A stretch of DNA of 64,000 nucleotides from NCBI GenBank assembly GCA_003260075.1, contig QLIY01000608.1:1-64000 (forward strand), read 5' to 3'. A program made the translations under genes and the position numbers. Under the pieces are notes generated by a model. The model made no database searches, was not told where the DNA came from, and worked only from the letters and a program-made list of their open reading frames with translations. The number at the start of each line of letters is the position of its first letter. The first letter of the stretch is position 1. Positions 25,240 to 36,300 of the stretch are shown here, one piece after another. This DNA is from Phallusia mammillata. Its lineage: Eukaryota; Chordata; Ascidiacea; Phlebobranchia; Ascidiidae.

Positions 25240-28200
25240 TTTTTTTCCTAATTGGCGCTATTCATTTAGTCCTACTTTATACAAAAGATACAAAAGGAAA
25301 ATGTTTAAAATTGTTAAATTTGAGACCAACCGAAGTTATAAAATAATGTTTGTAATATTGATCGCTGATCGACTGATAAAAAACACTTTAATTTTAATTA
25401 TTATTTGGCATTTTAGGATGAAGAACTATATGGCGACTTTGAGGATTTAGAAACTGGCGAAAAAGGCGGCGTTCAAGAAGAAGAAGAAATAAGAGTTGAC
25501 AACAGAAAAGAGGTTTGTATGATTATGTAGCAGTAAATATGCATGTATTATATAAGTGCATATATATATATGACCGCGAAACAAATGAAAACGTTTCTGA
25601 TAGGAAGAATGAAATGAACGGAAACTAATATATAGCAATGACTTTTTAATTTTGTGGTATTTCTCTGGCCAGTTTAGTAGCAAAAATATAAACCATACAC
25701 TAGTTAGTACAGTTATAACACTGTAAGACACTCTGGCCTTGTAAAGTAACATGTTTTATCAATGGGGGGGGGGATGTTTTATCAATTCGCCTTATTTGCT
25801 ATAATTCATGTCTTCATAAATGTGATTCAAATAAATTTACGAAGAGGGTCAATATGTACCACTGTTGTAGACAAAACGGGAGAGGGAAGAAAGACTGAAG
25901 ATAAAAAGGGGGGGGGGGTCGCCTTATTTGCTATAATTTATGTCTTCATAAATGTGATTCAAATAAATTTACGAAGAGGGCCAATATGTACTACTGTTGT
26001 AGACAAAACGGGAGAGGGAAGAAAGACTGAAGATAAAAAGACTGGAACGTAAACGAAAACTAAAGGAAGCGTTTGACCGAAACTATGACGTTGAAAAGTC
26101 GTCGGGAAAAAATTCCAAGGTAAAACTGCCGAAAAATACTCACACAAGCTTTTTGTACAAATATATCATTAGAAATGTTATTATGCTACATAGTTTGATC
26201 TTTCGTTAGGAATTTATTTGTTAAGTTTACTATTTTCAATAAACGAACTTTAAATATAGAAGCATCGGGCCAAAACATAATAAACCGCAGACATTGCACA
26301 CTGTTTCGACCTATAAGGTCTCATCAGTGCAGCTGGTGACGAGACATTGCCCGTATGAGCTAACGTAGCCACTATACGCAACAAACTTAAAAGCCATGCC
26401 TAGCCAACCTTTTCGATGCCACACCTGCCTGCATTAGCTCATACGGCCAACCTTTCGTCACCAACTGCACTGTTGAGACCTTATCGGTATTTTACAGTTT
26501 CACAGCAACAACATGATATACTTGTTTTATATTTTGTTGTTAAAACCGGATTGTATTTTTATCAACTAAACCGGATTGTAGGGATGCGCCGAGCCGAGCC
26601 AGAACCCGAGTACTCGGTACCGAGCATCGCTGTTTTTAATGCTCGGTGCTCGGCCGAGCAGTGGCACAAACTGACCCGAGCGTTAAATTTGCATATTCAT
26701 GCCCTGCTAACATACGTAACTAGTGTTCTAAAGGGTGTCTATGAACAAAAACGAATGATTTTTCAAATGCACTAGATGGTGGAAAAACGCGTACTTTATG
26801 GGCATGTACAGCTTAATAAAACACCGCCGGTGACGTAAGAGGCCTTGTAGAGCTAAAACGTAGAAAGGGGATTTTTTGTGACGTCATAATGCACCGAGCG
26901 TGCTCGGCCGAGCACCGAGCATTAAAGTGAGATGCTCGGTGCTCGACCAAACAGAACATTTGCAGTTTTGGCACATCCCTACCGGATTGTCATTTTTTTA
27001 GCTTAAGAAGCAGCTTGATTAAAAAAGCTTGATTTTTAGCTTAAGAAGCAGCTTGTTGTTTATCAGAAATACACCATATTGCTGACGGTTTAACAATCGC
27101 TGTTGTCGGGGGGGGGGATGTAGTTGCTTATCAGAAATACACCATATTGCTGACGGTTTAACAATCGCTGTTGTCACCATCGATGCAAAATATGTTTTCA
27201 TTTTGTAAACGATTGCTCGCCAATTTTTAGGAGGAGGTATCACTTTTTGACGATGTTAAACGAGAACTGGAAGAGCAAGCGAAAATGAACAGAGACGAGT
27301 TTCAAGATATGGACGACGAACAGCGAATACAATACGAAGGATACAGGTTCGAATCCCGCGAGAGCTTTTGTAACTCATAAACACCCCAATTTGTATTCAG
27401 TTTGTAGAATACATTTTATCGTACCCTTTTTGAAATATACATCAATTTCGCATGAAAATATACTTTTTTACAGACCAGGGCTTTATGTACGCCTTGAAAT
27501 TCACGACGTGCCCAGTACGTTTGTAACCCGTTTTAACCCCAACTACCCTCTAATACTTGGGGGTCTACTTGCCGTAGAAAGTAACATGGGTTACTTGAAA
27601 ACGCGCATAAAGCGACATCGCTGGTACAAGAGAATTTTAAAGGTCAGTCTGTGTTTTGACCAAAGGCTTATTCAATTTTGGAAAGTGTTTTTTAACCCCA
27701 AATCAGCGGGCTTAAACTGATCAGTGCAATATAGGGCTGTTATTAAAATAAGGTTTGCAATTTTTTTCTAAATAATTCAACGAGTTTGTCGTTTGAAATC
27801 AAGTATTAAAAAAAATGAATAATTGAAAATATCAGAAACGTAAACCTTGCGCCTACATTTCTTAGGATGCTTAAAATAATTTTTAACAAAATGCAATGTG
27901 AATTTGCTATATTTGCACTTTTTGAGTAAATTATCACTATTAACTACAATCTGATCCCAGACATTTATACGTTCTTTACATGTATTATTACCTTATTTTA
28001 CGGCATTGTTAGATACTTAGCTTAACCAAATTGTTGTCCATATCATTTTAACCACTCCGTAACATTTTAACCACTTAACCTTAATTAATATAATGTTTTG
28101 AAAATAATAATTTTGCAAAATTTGTTTGTCTTCGCAGTCACGTGATCCGCTTATAATTTCTATCGGATGGCGACGATATCAAACACTGCCCATGTATTTT

Positions 28201-31200
28201 ATGGAGGACCACAACATGCGACAGCGAATGCTGAAATACACACCGGAACATATGCACTGCTGGGCTCACTTCTGGGGACCGATCACTCCACAGGTTTTTC
28301 CATCTTGTAATATAATTCTGAGTGTATTGTTAGGATGAACATAAATTCAATACTGGGATAAGCCCTGAAACGTCGATGGGTCCGAATCCCACCTCAGGCA
28401 AGATTTCTACCCTGTGACTTGCCACATGTGGGAATGCTCGGTGACCGACTGATTCGGTAGAATGCCTTCAATAAGCCTGGCGTACTACGATGTGTTCAGT
28501 AATGTATTCGAAAAAGTTTTGGAGATCTCGGTATCACTGATTATTACTACAGTAAGCCTCGGTTAAACTAGATCTTCGCCTAATTGGACTGGTCCGGATT
28601 AACCGAGGTTAACTGTATTTAACCACGTTTGATACCAGGTTGCTGCTTTTGATCCCAAAATGTTTAAACCACTAAAAAGTAAACATGTTTTCTAAATAAA
28701 CTGCTTTATTGTGCTTTTCCTGAATTCAAGTACATACTTTTTAATGCATTAACTCTGTTTAATCAATTCATCAGTGGTCAAAATCTGTTGCAAAAGGAAA
28801 AAAACCTATTGATTCACAAAATTTTGTACATTTTTTTTAAAACATTTTTAAGACAAAAAAATAATTTGCCAACTTGCATCTACTTGTTTGATCTAGGGCA
28901 CCGGTTTTGTTGGTCTGCAGTCAATAGCTGGAAGCACGCCTGATTTTCGTATTGCAGCTACTGGAACCATTCTTGAATCCGACTGCAGCACTCAACTTGT
29001 GAAAAAATTGAAACTCGTCGGTTACCCGTATAAGATTCACAAAAACACTTGTTATGTCAAAGTAAGTTGGTCCGTAAAAAGCAGATATTTAATTGAAACC
29101 CAACCTTAAATGTTGTTTTAAATTGGTATTGAATACGTTGGTTCGAGTTATGTAGGAAACGATTACTTTCAATTACTGCTTATACTGCCTGTGTTAAAGT
29201 ACTGTAAAGTTTTTGTCGGGTTGCCTGTTTAAAATTTTGTGCTAGTTCCTGAATGTTACAACTTTTATTGCTGCTTCAGTTTCAACCGATACAGGGGGTA
29301 AAAGCGGACCTTAATCCACCAAAACCCGAAAGTACAAGCCCGAAACCTGCCGTATAAAAAAGCTATAATTATACTTTCCAGAGATTAATATTTGGTTAAT
29401 ACCACAGTATTTCAGCTAAACATATCCACTTCCGCATTTTTTAAATTGGGTCGAGGGTAAGGTCTTTGTTTTCTTTGACAAATGTTTTTTGTAATAGATG
29501 TCCTGTTAGCAAAATTGCAAACAGCACTTTAGTAGGAAAGGAAACAAACATAAATATAGAGATTACTATATTGGATCGCAGGGTGCCGATTCTTTTTTAA
29601 AAAAATTACAAAATGTATTACTTTGGTCAGGATATGTTCAACAGTGCATTAGAAGTTGCAAAGTTTGAGGGTGCAGCAATCCGGACCGTCAGCGGAATAC
29701 GTGGTCAAGTAAAGAAGGCGGTTACTGGAACCAACAAGGAGGGCAATCAAGGTCCAGCGGGCGCATTTAGGGCCTTGTTTGAAGACAAAGTCCGCAGTAG
29801 TGACATTATATTTTGCAGAACCTGGTATCCTGTACCGGTAAGTAAGATATGCTTGTACTTAGGTTAGGAACAACTCAATATATTTCCTGTCCAACTTGTC
29901 CAATGTTGAAATGTAAATACGTATTTAACTGACGTTTATAATCGACTGACACTTTTTTGTTATTCTGTTAAACTATAGTTACTGGAAATGCTAATAACGT
30001 AAGGACTCACATTAGACAAAATTTGCTAGATACCGATGGATGGCGCAAAGAGCATTTGCGAATATCGAAAAGCAAACTGTATAAAATGCCTACGTTTAGG
30101 GTTATTATGGGTTGGGGTAGGGTATTATAATCATAATGACAATAAAACCAACTTATGACTTAAAGTCCCAATCTCATTCCAGTCTCACTGTTAATTTAAA
30201 TAAATGTGCTTTCTAGAGTTTTTACGCCATCTTTCGGTATTAGGGAAACTTTGCCTTTTGTGAGTTCTTTTAGTAGCTCTACCATAATAACCAGAGCATT
30301 TTTGTCATTTTAATGTAATCTGGTAACTTTTTAGAATTTTTTCAAGATTGATTGTCCCAACTGACCTTTGACTCTTTATTATTACGCTAGATACCCAAAG
30401 TCGAGATGACGGTGGATAATCTTCTTCTGCGAGAGAGGGGGGGGGGAATCTGGTAACTTTTTAGATTTTTTTTAAGATTAATTGTCCCAACTGACCTTTG
30501 ACTCTTTTTTATTACGCCAGATACCCAAAGTCGAGATGACGGTGGATAATCTTCTTCTGCGAGAGAAGGATTCCTGGTGTGGAATGAAAACAGTCGGACA
30601 ACTACGATTCGAAAAGAAGCTTAAACCGCCTGTGCAGGAAGACTCGCTTTACAAGGCAAGTTATACTGTCAATAAACTCAAATGCCGCTTTTTTTGGGGG
30701 GGGGGAGTTAGTTCATTCTTTTCATTTTCTATACTGATCTTTTTAAAGAAGCTTTGTGTGATTATCCTATCATAAATTACTAGTGGTTCTCATCCTGTGG
30801 TACGAAGCTTTCATGTTGTACCCGAGTAGCTTTCTTAAACAGTCAAAGAATTTGGAACAATTTACTGTTGGTTTGACTAAAAAAAGTCAACAACTTTTTT
30901 TTTTAATTGCCTGTATTGTCTGAACGGTGTTTAGGACATCACTATTGGTGTATGACGTGTGGATTGTACATCAGTAGGGGGGGGGGTACAATTTACTGTT
31001 GGTTTGACTAAAAAAAGTCAACAACTTTTTTTTTAATTGCCTGTATTGTCTGAACGGCGTTTAGGACATCACTATTGGTGTATGACGTGTGGATTGTACA
31101 TCAGTAATCTGCTGCAAATAAACTGTCTGAATAGTCAACAGAAAGGTCTAATTTTTAATCGAGAAAATTTTCAAGATCTTTTTTTGTGAAAAACATGTCT

Positions 31201-32377
31201 TGAAAATCTCTTTACTACCATACCATTTTAAAATTGGCCATCTTAGTCGGGAAGAACAGCCCTATCTCTGAAAATTACTGAATTAAACGAACGATTTTTC
31301 GGGGGGGGGGAAATTTGTTCATTTTTGCATCTAATATTTTTTTCGATTATAACATACACCAAGATAGATACCAATACTTTACGAAACCTATTCTTCTCAA
31401 TCAACTCTAAGGTTATAAAACTAAGTCTAACGTAAGAATGCAAGTAAAAACAATGGTATTTTCTAAAAATAAAGACGGGGGGGGGGTTTCCAGAGAAAAT
31501 TTGTTCATTTTTGCATCTAATAATTTTTTTGATTATAACATACGCCAAGATAGATACTAATACTTTACGAAACTTATTCTTCTCAATCAACTCTAAGGTG
31601 ATAAAACTAAGTCCAACGTAAGAATGCAAGTAAAAACAATGGTATTTTCTAAAAATAAAGACAATCAAATTTTTAAAGATTTGTCTTTGCAAACCACTTC
31701 GAATTGTGGTCACTCAATAAGCTCTGTTCTTTTAGCCTGTCGAGCGCAGACCAGGTCACCACTTTCGGGGTCTCGTTGTTCCGGCTTCACTACAGAAAGA
31801 ACTTCCCTTTTCCTCAAAACCCAAAATGCAACGAAAGAAGAAGGAAAGTAAAAAGGATAAACTAATGAAGACTGCTGTAGTCAGGGAACCTAAAGACCGA
31901 CAGGTAAATGATGTTTAACGCAAGGATGGCTTGAATATTTTTAAAAGTCATAAACGAAATCATATTGAAGTAAGCTGTAGCTTTGTCATACACTTCCACA
32001 TTTTTTATTAAACCCAATAAAATGATATTCGTACTATTTTGGTCCAAAAAATTCCTTGTGGCGCACTTCTATGGCAGTGTTATCGCGCAGTAAAGTTTTA
32101 CAAAAAAACGTTTGACAGTAAAACTAAATATTTTTTGTTTATGTTTGTTTGCAAAGTTTTATTTCGTTTGAAGGTTGCCGCCTTGATGAGCGCCATTCAC
32201 ACAATCCATAGAGATAGGCGACTTCGCACCATCGAAGAGAAGAAAAAGAAAGTCGCTGAGCATCACAAGAAAATGAGGAAACTTGAGGTTCAAGAAAAAT
32301 TCCGTCACAAAGAGGCCAAGAAAAAAATCTATAAAGCCCTGTCAAAGGGTGACAAAAACAGCAAAAATAAAAGTTGA
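12231..32377 (+). CDS. BMS1: BMS1 ribosome biogenesis GTPase
   Basis: BMS1 is the GTPase of the small-subunit processome in the nucleolus and acts with RCL1 and U3 snoRNP in 18S rRNA maturation. Exons, in continuous frame: 12231-12397, 13085-13253, 13542-13643, 14216-14284, 14343-14462, 14534-14676, 14944-15065, 15235-15319 (or its copy 15477-15561), 16643-16763, 17290-17426, 20289-20418 (cut by poly-G), 21470-21648, 22435-22592, 23314-23461, 25417-25512, 26003-26119, 27231-27346, 27474-27642, 28138-28293, 28897-29061, 29631-29837, 30521-30655, 31736-31903 and 32174-32377. The P-loop is [14 protein letters not shown], followed by the G-domain segment [19 protein letters not shown]. An acidic middle region leads to conserved blocks ([66 protein letters not shown]) and a basic C-tail. 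Two introns use GC donors (15066 and 30656). Several exons are duplicated beside poly-G runs. Length and order match the family. Confidence 0.95.
12567..12780. mobile_element. hAT-like element, 5' end only, in BMS1 intron 1
   Basis: The sequence CAGGGGTCCCAAACTCAAAC is the usual start of the hAT-like elements in this window, and a GGCCGCAC stretch follows. I could not find a matching 3' terminus or target duplication. The right limit given is approximate. Confidence 0.4.
14028..14284 (+). repeat. BMS1 exon 4 present twice beside poly-G
   Basis: The exon encoding [16 protein letters not shown] occurs at 14028-14095 and again at 14216-14284, with G residues at 14096-14106 between. The left copy runs straight into poly-G at the position of its donor site; the right copy has a proper GTATGT donor. 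The protein is the same in both. This is most simply two alleles joined. Confidence 0.65.
15235..15561 (+). repeat. BMS1 exon 8 present twice, synonymous differences only
   Basis: Exon 8 occurs at 15235-15319 and 15477-15561 with poly-G at 15430-15440 between. The two 85-bp copies differ at five positions, all third codon positions and all silent. Both have an acceptor and a GTATTA donor. Splicing both in would break the frame (85 is not a multiple of 3), so only one can be used per transcript. Confidence 0.75.
15680..16045 (-). mobile_element. Retroelement 3' tail, duplicated around poly-G
   Basis: Read on the minus strand, both copies contain CTGAAGAAGCCC, a short hairpin ending GGGC or GGGT, then GAAA (positions about 15695-15737 and 15893-15925). 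This arrangement recalls the 3' tails shared by Penelope-like and related elements, and is a relaxed hammerhead-like layout. The copies are separated by 36 G at 15850-15885. No reverse transcriptase frame is seen. Confidence 0.4.
17881..18540 (+). repeat. Interspersed repeat with GGGTCCCCTTC hairpin end
   Basis: The end carries a hairpin (GTCCCCTTC, three-base loop, GAAGGGGAC) followed by ACATATTGTTTTTG. A related copy in opposite orientation lies at about 51700-52146 and shares the hairpin, the GGTTCACCCACAG segment and the CACCC..TTTACCC segment. In this copy two short stretches are duplicated around poly-G at 17919-17928 and 18078-18087. No protein or clear target duplication is seen, so the class is unknown. 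Confidence 0.55.
18608..19666. repeat. Direct repeat pair of about 380 bp, one copy CpG-depleted
   Basis: The block starting GTGGCGCATGGAAAA occurs at about 18608-19000 and again at about 19287-19666, with about 290 bp between. There is no poly-G between them, unlike the assembly duplications. Many differences are CG in the first copy and TG or CA in the second, which is the signature of methylated-CpG decay. Confidence 0.7.
20419..20472. repeat. 54-base poly-G interrupting BMS1 exon 11
   Basis: The exon reads in frame from 20289 ([10 protein letters not shown]) through a GAC/GAT run encoding about nine Asp residues and then enters 54 G. No donor site follows before a hAT-like element, so the remainder of the exon is missing from the assembly. 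The Asp run itself is plausible for the acidic middle of BMS1. Confidence 0.65.
20496..20816. mobile_element. hAT-like non-autonomous element in BMS1 intron 11
   Basis: The termini are CTGTGGTCTTCAACC and GGCTGTAGACCACTG, which are inverted repeats of each other with a few differences. Flanks are CTTTAAAA (20488-20495) and CTTTAAAC (20817-20824), an 8-bp duplication with one mismatch. A TGGTCGCGACCCC motif lies near the left end, as in the element at 3392. Confidence 0.7.
22659..23110. mobile_element. hAT-like non-autonomous element in BMS1 intron 13
   Basis: It starts CAGGGGTTGGCGACC and ends TTTGCCGACCCTTG, with an exact 8-bp duplication CCCTATAA at 22651-22658 and 23111-23118. Inside, a short stretch is duplicated around poly-G at 22905-22914. 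Confidence 0.8.
23612..24662. mobile_element. Inner inverted-repeat element, interior unsequenced
   Basis: Both ends carry an inverted repeat of more than 30 bp beginning GGGTGACACTAAAACGCTG and containing GGGCGGGACGTCG. It is flanked by AAGTATCT at 23604-23611 and 24663-24670. The 600 N at 23797-24396 hide the centre, so a transposase could lie there. Confidence 0.75.
23797..24396. other. Assembly gap of 600 N
   Basis: No bases are available. The sequence immediately to the right (24397-24495) is a near copy of 30893-30976 and 31024-31120, so the right edge may itself be wrongly placed. Confidence 0.99.
26283..26334 (-). ncRNA. Type I hammerhead self-cleaving ribozyme
   Basis: Read on the minus strand, every core position is present. 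The order is: stem I 5' strand (26334-26328), CTGATGA (26327-26321), stem II GACC / GGTC closed by a five-base loop (26320-26308), GAAA (26307-26304), a 3-bp stem III ACA / TGT with an eight-base loop (26304-26291), the cleavage-site C at 26290, and the stem I 3' strand (26289-26283). Stem I forms seven pairs, two of them G-U. Predicted cleavage falls between 26290 and 26289, after a GUC triplet. It lies antisense in BMS1 intron 16. Hammerheads of this type are known from Penelope-like elements and small retroelements in animals. No reverse transcriptase is nearby. Confidence 0.8.
26420..26500 (+). pseudogene. Degenerate inverted copy of the hammerhead unit
   Basis: On the plus strand the sequence TTAGCTCATACGG, TCGTCACCAACTGCACTG and TTGAGACCTTAT repeats the unit that lies inverted at 26308-26375. 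The core reads CTGTTGA where CTGATGA is needed, the second half of stem II is altered and GAAA is lost. It should not cleave. Confidence 0.6.
26579..26981. mobile_element. hAT-like element with GCTCGGCCGAGC palindromes
   Basis: Termini TAGGGATGCGCCGAGCC and GGCACATCCCTA are inverted repeats, and the 8-bp duplication CCGGATTG is exact at 26571-26578 and 26982-26989. Repeated GCTCGGTGCTCGG and GGCCGAGC blocks near both ends can pair. It lies in BMS1 intron 16. Confidence 0.85.
30893..31120. repeat. Poly-G-separated copies, third copy at 24397
   Basis: A block containing TTGCCTGTATTGTCTGAACG and GTATGACGTGTGGATTG occurs at about 30893-30976 and 31024-31120, separated by poly-G at 30978-30986, and again at 24397-24495 directly after the N gap. 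All lie in BMS1 introns. It may be an interspersed repeat or a misplaced contig end. Confidence 0.5.
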
Positions 32378-33336
32378 TGGTAAAACTGATTTATTCAGTT
32401 TTAGGAAATCATGAGCTATTTGCGTTGTGCCTGACCTCAGCATTTAGTCGATTCGTAAATTAAACCTGACGAACTTATGATTTTTTTGGCCTAAAGGTCA
32501 AATGGAATTGAACTGTTTTTTTTTCTGTTTTAAAGCATGAAGTGAGGGAAATAGGCTACCCTAGGTATAAACTGAACAAATGAATCTAATTTGTTGTGAA
32601 ACAGACGATTAATACATCAAAACAGAGTTGTAAGTCGGGTCCGGTTCGGACATAGCTTTATTAACGGGCCTGACTTTACACTCTGTGTTAGTATGTTTTC
32701 AAAATAAATTAAACTACCTAATTAGCCAGATGCCGAACCTGGCCCAATGTTAAACAGCCTTAAAACGCCTTGTGGGAAACCAATTGTGTTTGTTGTCTTA
32801 TGCTTTCCTGGTGCTTGAATGTATAGGCATGTCAATCAAACTTTCGGGCCTAAACAGGCTTCTCAAAATCGAATAGGCATCAAAATACCAGACGAGTAAA
32901 AATTTTCGATGTGAAAAAATGTATATCCGACGTTTTTTACATTTAAAAAACTACACTAGTACAAGTGAATGTCCGGGTGCAAAGCTCAAATGCCCAATAG
33001 CCCTAGAGGTTCACTGCAATTTACATGGCATTCTATTAACTGCATTGCAAATACACTGCGATGTAGGCTACCCTATACACCAAAATCCAACCACAACATG
33101 TGGCCATCTTTGTCGCTATGGGAATTATCTAACAGTTCTTTTGGGTTTTGGGCTGATGATGGTGCGTTGAAGATTATTCCTGTGAAAAAACATTAAAATA
33201 AGTTAAAAACGTGCTTCTTTTCATGAATGTTAAGAGTTTATTCAATTGGCGTAAAAAACGTGACAATGATTACAAAAATATGTATTGACAAAGGCAGCTG
33301 CCCGAATATTTAATTAATCAAGTGAACGAGTTAAAT
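32378..33336. other. Intergenic between BMS1 and ceramidase A (tail to tail)
   Basis: No exon is supported. Fragments resembling the outer element at 23506 are present: CAGAGTTGTAAGTCGGG at 32623, AGATGCCGAACCTGGCCC near 32729 and TTTCGGGCCTAAACAGGC near 32841. These look like decayed hAT remnants. The two flanking genes converge here. Confidence 0.5.
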
Positions 33337-36300
33337 TTATGCTCCCGCGTTTTCAACACTGTAACCACTTCCCGTTGGTGCTTCTACCATAAACTCTTTC
33401 GAGTATCCTGAAAAAGGAGTTACTCTTCCTCCCGGAGCCTTGCTATCGCCATGGTAAACAATACGGTAAATCCCCACGGCATCTTCTGGAATTTGCCATT
33501 CAATTGACACGTAACTTTCCACGGAAAGACTTAGTTTTTGTGAATTAGAGTCAACGCGTGGCTCGTTGCGTAGTAGGCCGGCTTGTTCCATCGTTTTCAG
33601 TAACCTAAATCGGAAAAAACAAAAAACACGTTATTTCAAGTAAGTGTCAAAATGTAAGTTTAATTGCCTCATAAAAAGTGTCGTCTAACAATATGTAACA
33701 TTCCATTTCCAAAGTGACTTACACGATAGTGTGGTTACAGACATAGTTCAACTTTTTGGTAAAACAGAGTTTATTAGTACAATTCACGTTCCGTTTTTCA
33801 AACAAATAATATTTCCTTGAAGTGCGATGCAGTTTTATGCGTGTGGACTCGCTAATCTTTGGATAAATGTTTGTATTTTTGAAGCTTGGTAGTTAAAAAG
33901 GACACGGTTCTTTCTTAGTGTGTTTGTATATGCAGTAGTTGCAAATACATTATCATAACATATCATACTCAGGGCAAATATCATACAAAACCTACGTAGA
34001 GAAGAAGGATCGAATCTTGTTACGCGAGCTCAATAAAACGAATCATTCGGGCATCGCGAAGCCCAATACTTACAGTTTTTATCAAACCAATTGTGGTGTA
34101 AACAAATTCTTACAGATCTTACCCTTCATTTCCGTCACCACTGGTCATAGGAAATTCCCCTTTTTCTTCCATTTCCAGCGCCTTGCGAATGTCAAATCTT
34201 TTTCCGGTCATATGTGCGATCAAGTCAAACAGAGTGTCCATAAGTGTGATATCAGTCGGCGCTGTTGTATTTTTCTCCCACCAGGTAAACTTTGTTTCCC
34301 AGTCGGCGTCGGTAAAAATTGTTTTCCATAATCCCGTTACTTTTTGCTGAACCTCCAAATATGTTGAACCAAGCTGAACATGGTGGTTTGGTTATGTTAA
34401 GTCATTCTCACGTTTTCAGTCATAAGCCGTTTTTGAAAGTAAATGTGGCAAAGTGTAGTTTTTGGTATTTGGTATGGCTTGGCTGAAGTTGCTTTGATCA
34501 TTTTTTCATAAACCCGTTTCCCGTTGCGCATTTTTACTAGAGGTTCCTGTCAGTGTCGATATACCTACGGTAGCCTATGGCATTGTATTGTATTAATTTT
34601 GAAATAACAGTACAGATACACCACACTATCGCCACAGAAGTGCCATCCTCTTGTATATGAGACGGAATTAAGCCAATTTTAGAGGTTCGAATCCTTGTGG
34701 AGATCTATAGTCCGGCATTGGCTTCATTTTAACGCCGAGATTAGTTCACGTGTTATTCTTGGGGGGGGGGGAATATTGTTTTCCATAATCCCGTTACTTT
34801 TTGCTGAACCTCCAAGTATGTTGACCCAAGCTGAACATGGTGGTTTGGTTATGTTAAGTCATTCTCAGGTTTTCAGTCATTACACGTTTTTAAAAGTAAA
34901 TGTGGCACAATGTAGCTTTTGGTATTTGATATGCCTTGGCTGAAGTTGTTTTAATCGTTTTTTCATAAACCCGTTTTCCGTTGCGCTTTTTTACTGTCAC
35001 TGTCGATATACCTACGCTAGCCTATGTGGGGGGGGGGTGGCAAGTTGATTTGGAACTTAACTTTATTTCAACAAATTGGATTATAACTAATACATATAGG
35101 GCTATAGGCATACATAAATGATTACTTTAGAATAGGGTTGCCATACGTCAGGATTTTCCCTGACATGTCAGGGAATTTGGTGTTTAAATCTGCGTCAGGG
35201 AGAAATGTTAAAATGTACTTAAAAGTCAGGAATTTAAGAAAAAAANTTCCGTTGCGCTTTTTTACTGTCACTGTCGATATACCTACGCTAGCCTATGTAT
35301 GGTATTGCATTGTATTAATTTTGAAACCGGGCAAAAGAATAGTACATAACAGTATATAAACACCACACTATCGCCACAGAAGTGCCATTCTCATATAAAT
35401 GAGACCGAATTAAGCCAATTTTAGAGGTTCAAATATCCTTGTGGAGATCTGTAGCGCGGCATTGGCTTCATTTTAACGCCGAGATTAGTTCACGTGTTAT
35501 TCTTTGGCAAGTTGATTTGGAACTTAACTTTATTTCAACAAATTGGATTATAGCTAATACATATAGGGCTGTAGGCGTACATAAATGATTACTTTAGTCT
35601 GTCTTACCTTCATATTATGGNCCACTGGGTTAACGCAACTGAGATAAATTTTGTCAGGGATTGTGTATCATAAAATATGGCAACCCTACTTTAGTATGTC
35701 TTACCTTCATATTGTGGCGTGGGTTTGCTCCGTAAAAGGTTACCCGGGCAACGTCACCGGCAACATACGTAGCGTTTGCGTCATCCATTACGTCACCGAA
35801 GCCCACCCCAGCCGGAACCTCGTCGACAGCGGGCCTCGGGGCAATGGGGGATTGACTCTGGGGCGAATATTCCGGGCTTGGGCCTGGGTCCATGGAACCT
35901 AAAAGTTTTTGATCAAAATAAAATTTTAGGGGTTGTTGAGAAAATTTAACTCAGCCTTTCCATGTTTAAACCATTCAAAAAAAATGTCTAAGACAAAACT
36001 CACGATACGAGCAGGTATACAATCTGCTCTCGGTATTGTTAAAACCGTGACTTATCAATCTCCCCAAAAATTCGTTCGTTTTGATATCTAGTATAGATTT
36101 TGACATCAGTTAGTTAAACCAATTTGAACTCGTGCTGCATTGTAAAAAGGGACCAACAATGTTTATTGTCGTCTACTCTGAATATAGTGCAAAATGGCTG
36201 CTGCCTTTCGATTAATATTATTAGTACTAAATGGGCAGCGGGATAAGCAATCAGTTAGCTGCTTAATTGCCGACCCTTCCCTCCGCTAGGCACTGCTAAG

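Noticed and set aside
27341..27362. GGTTCGAATCCCG as a tRNA B box at the end of BMS1 exon 17
   Set aside because: It overlaps the exon 17 donor and no A box or cloverleaf can be formed upstream.
28360..28460. tRNA-derived SINE around GGTCCGAATCCCACC
   Set aside because: A B-box-like word and a GAAACGTCG tail word are present, but no A box or clear ends could be placed.
31243..31713. 156-codon minus-strand ORF with internal repeat
   Set aside because: It arises from two poly-G-joined copies of an intron; the repeat is the duplication itself.
34686..34700. GAGGTTCGAATCC as a tRNA gene
   Set aside because: Only the B-box-like word is present; no A box or acceptor stem at proper distance, and the allelic copy near 35425 has lost the motif.
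34771..34835. A duplicated ceramidase A exon 16 as real exon duplication
   Set aside because: The copy is partial, begins at poly-G and is followed by copies of the surrounding intron.
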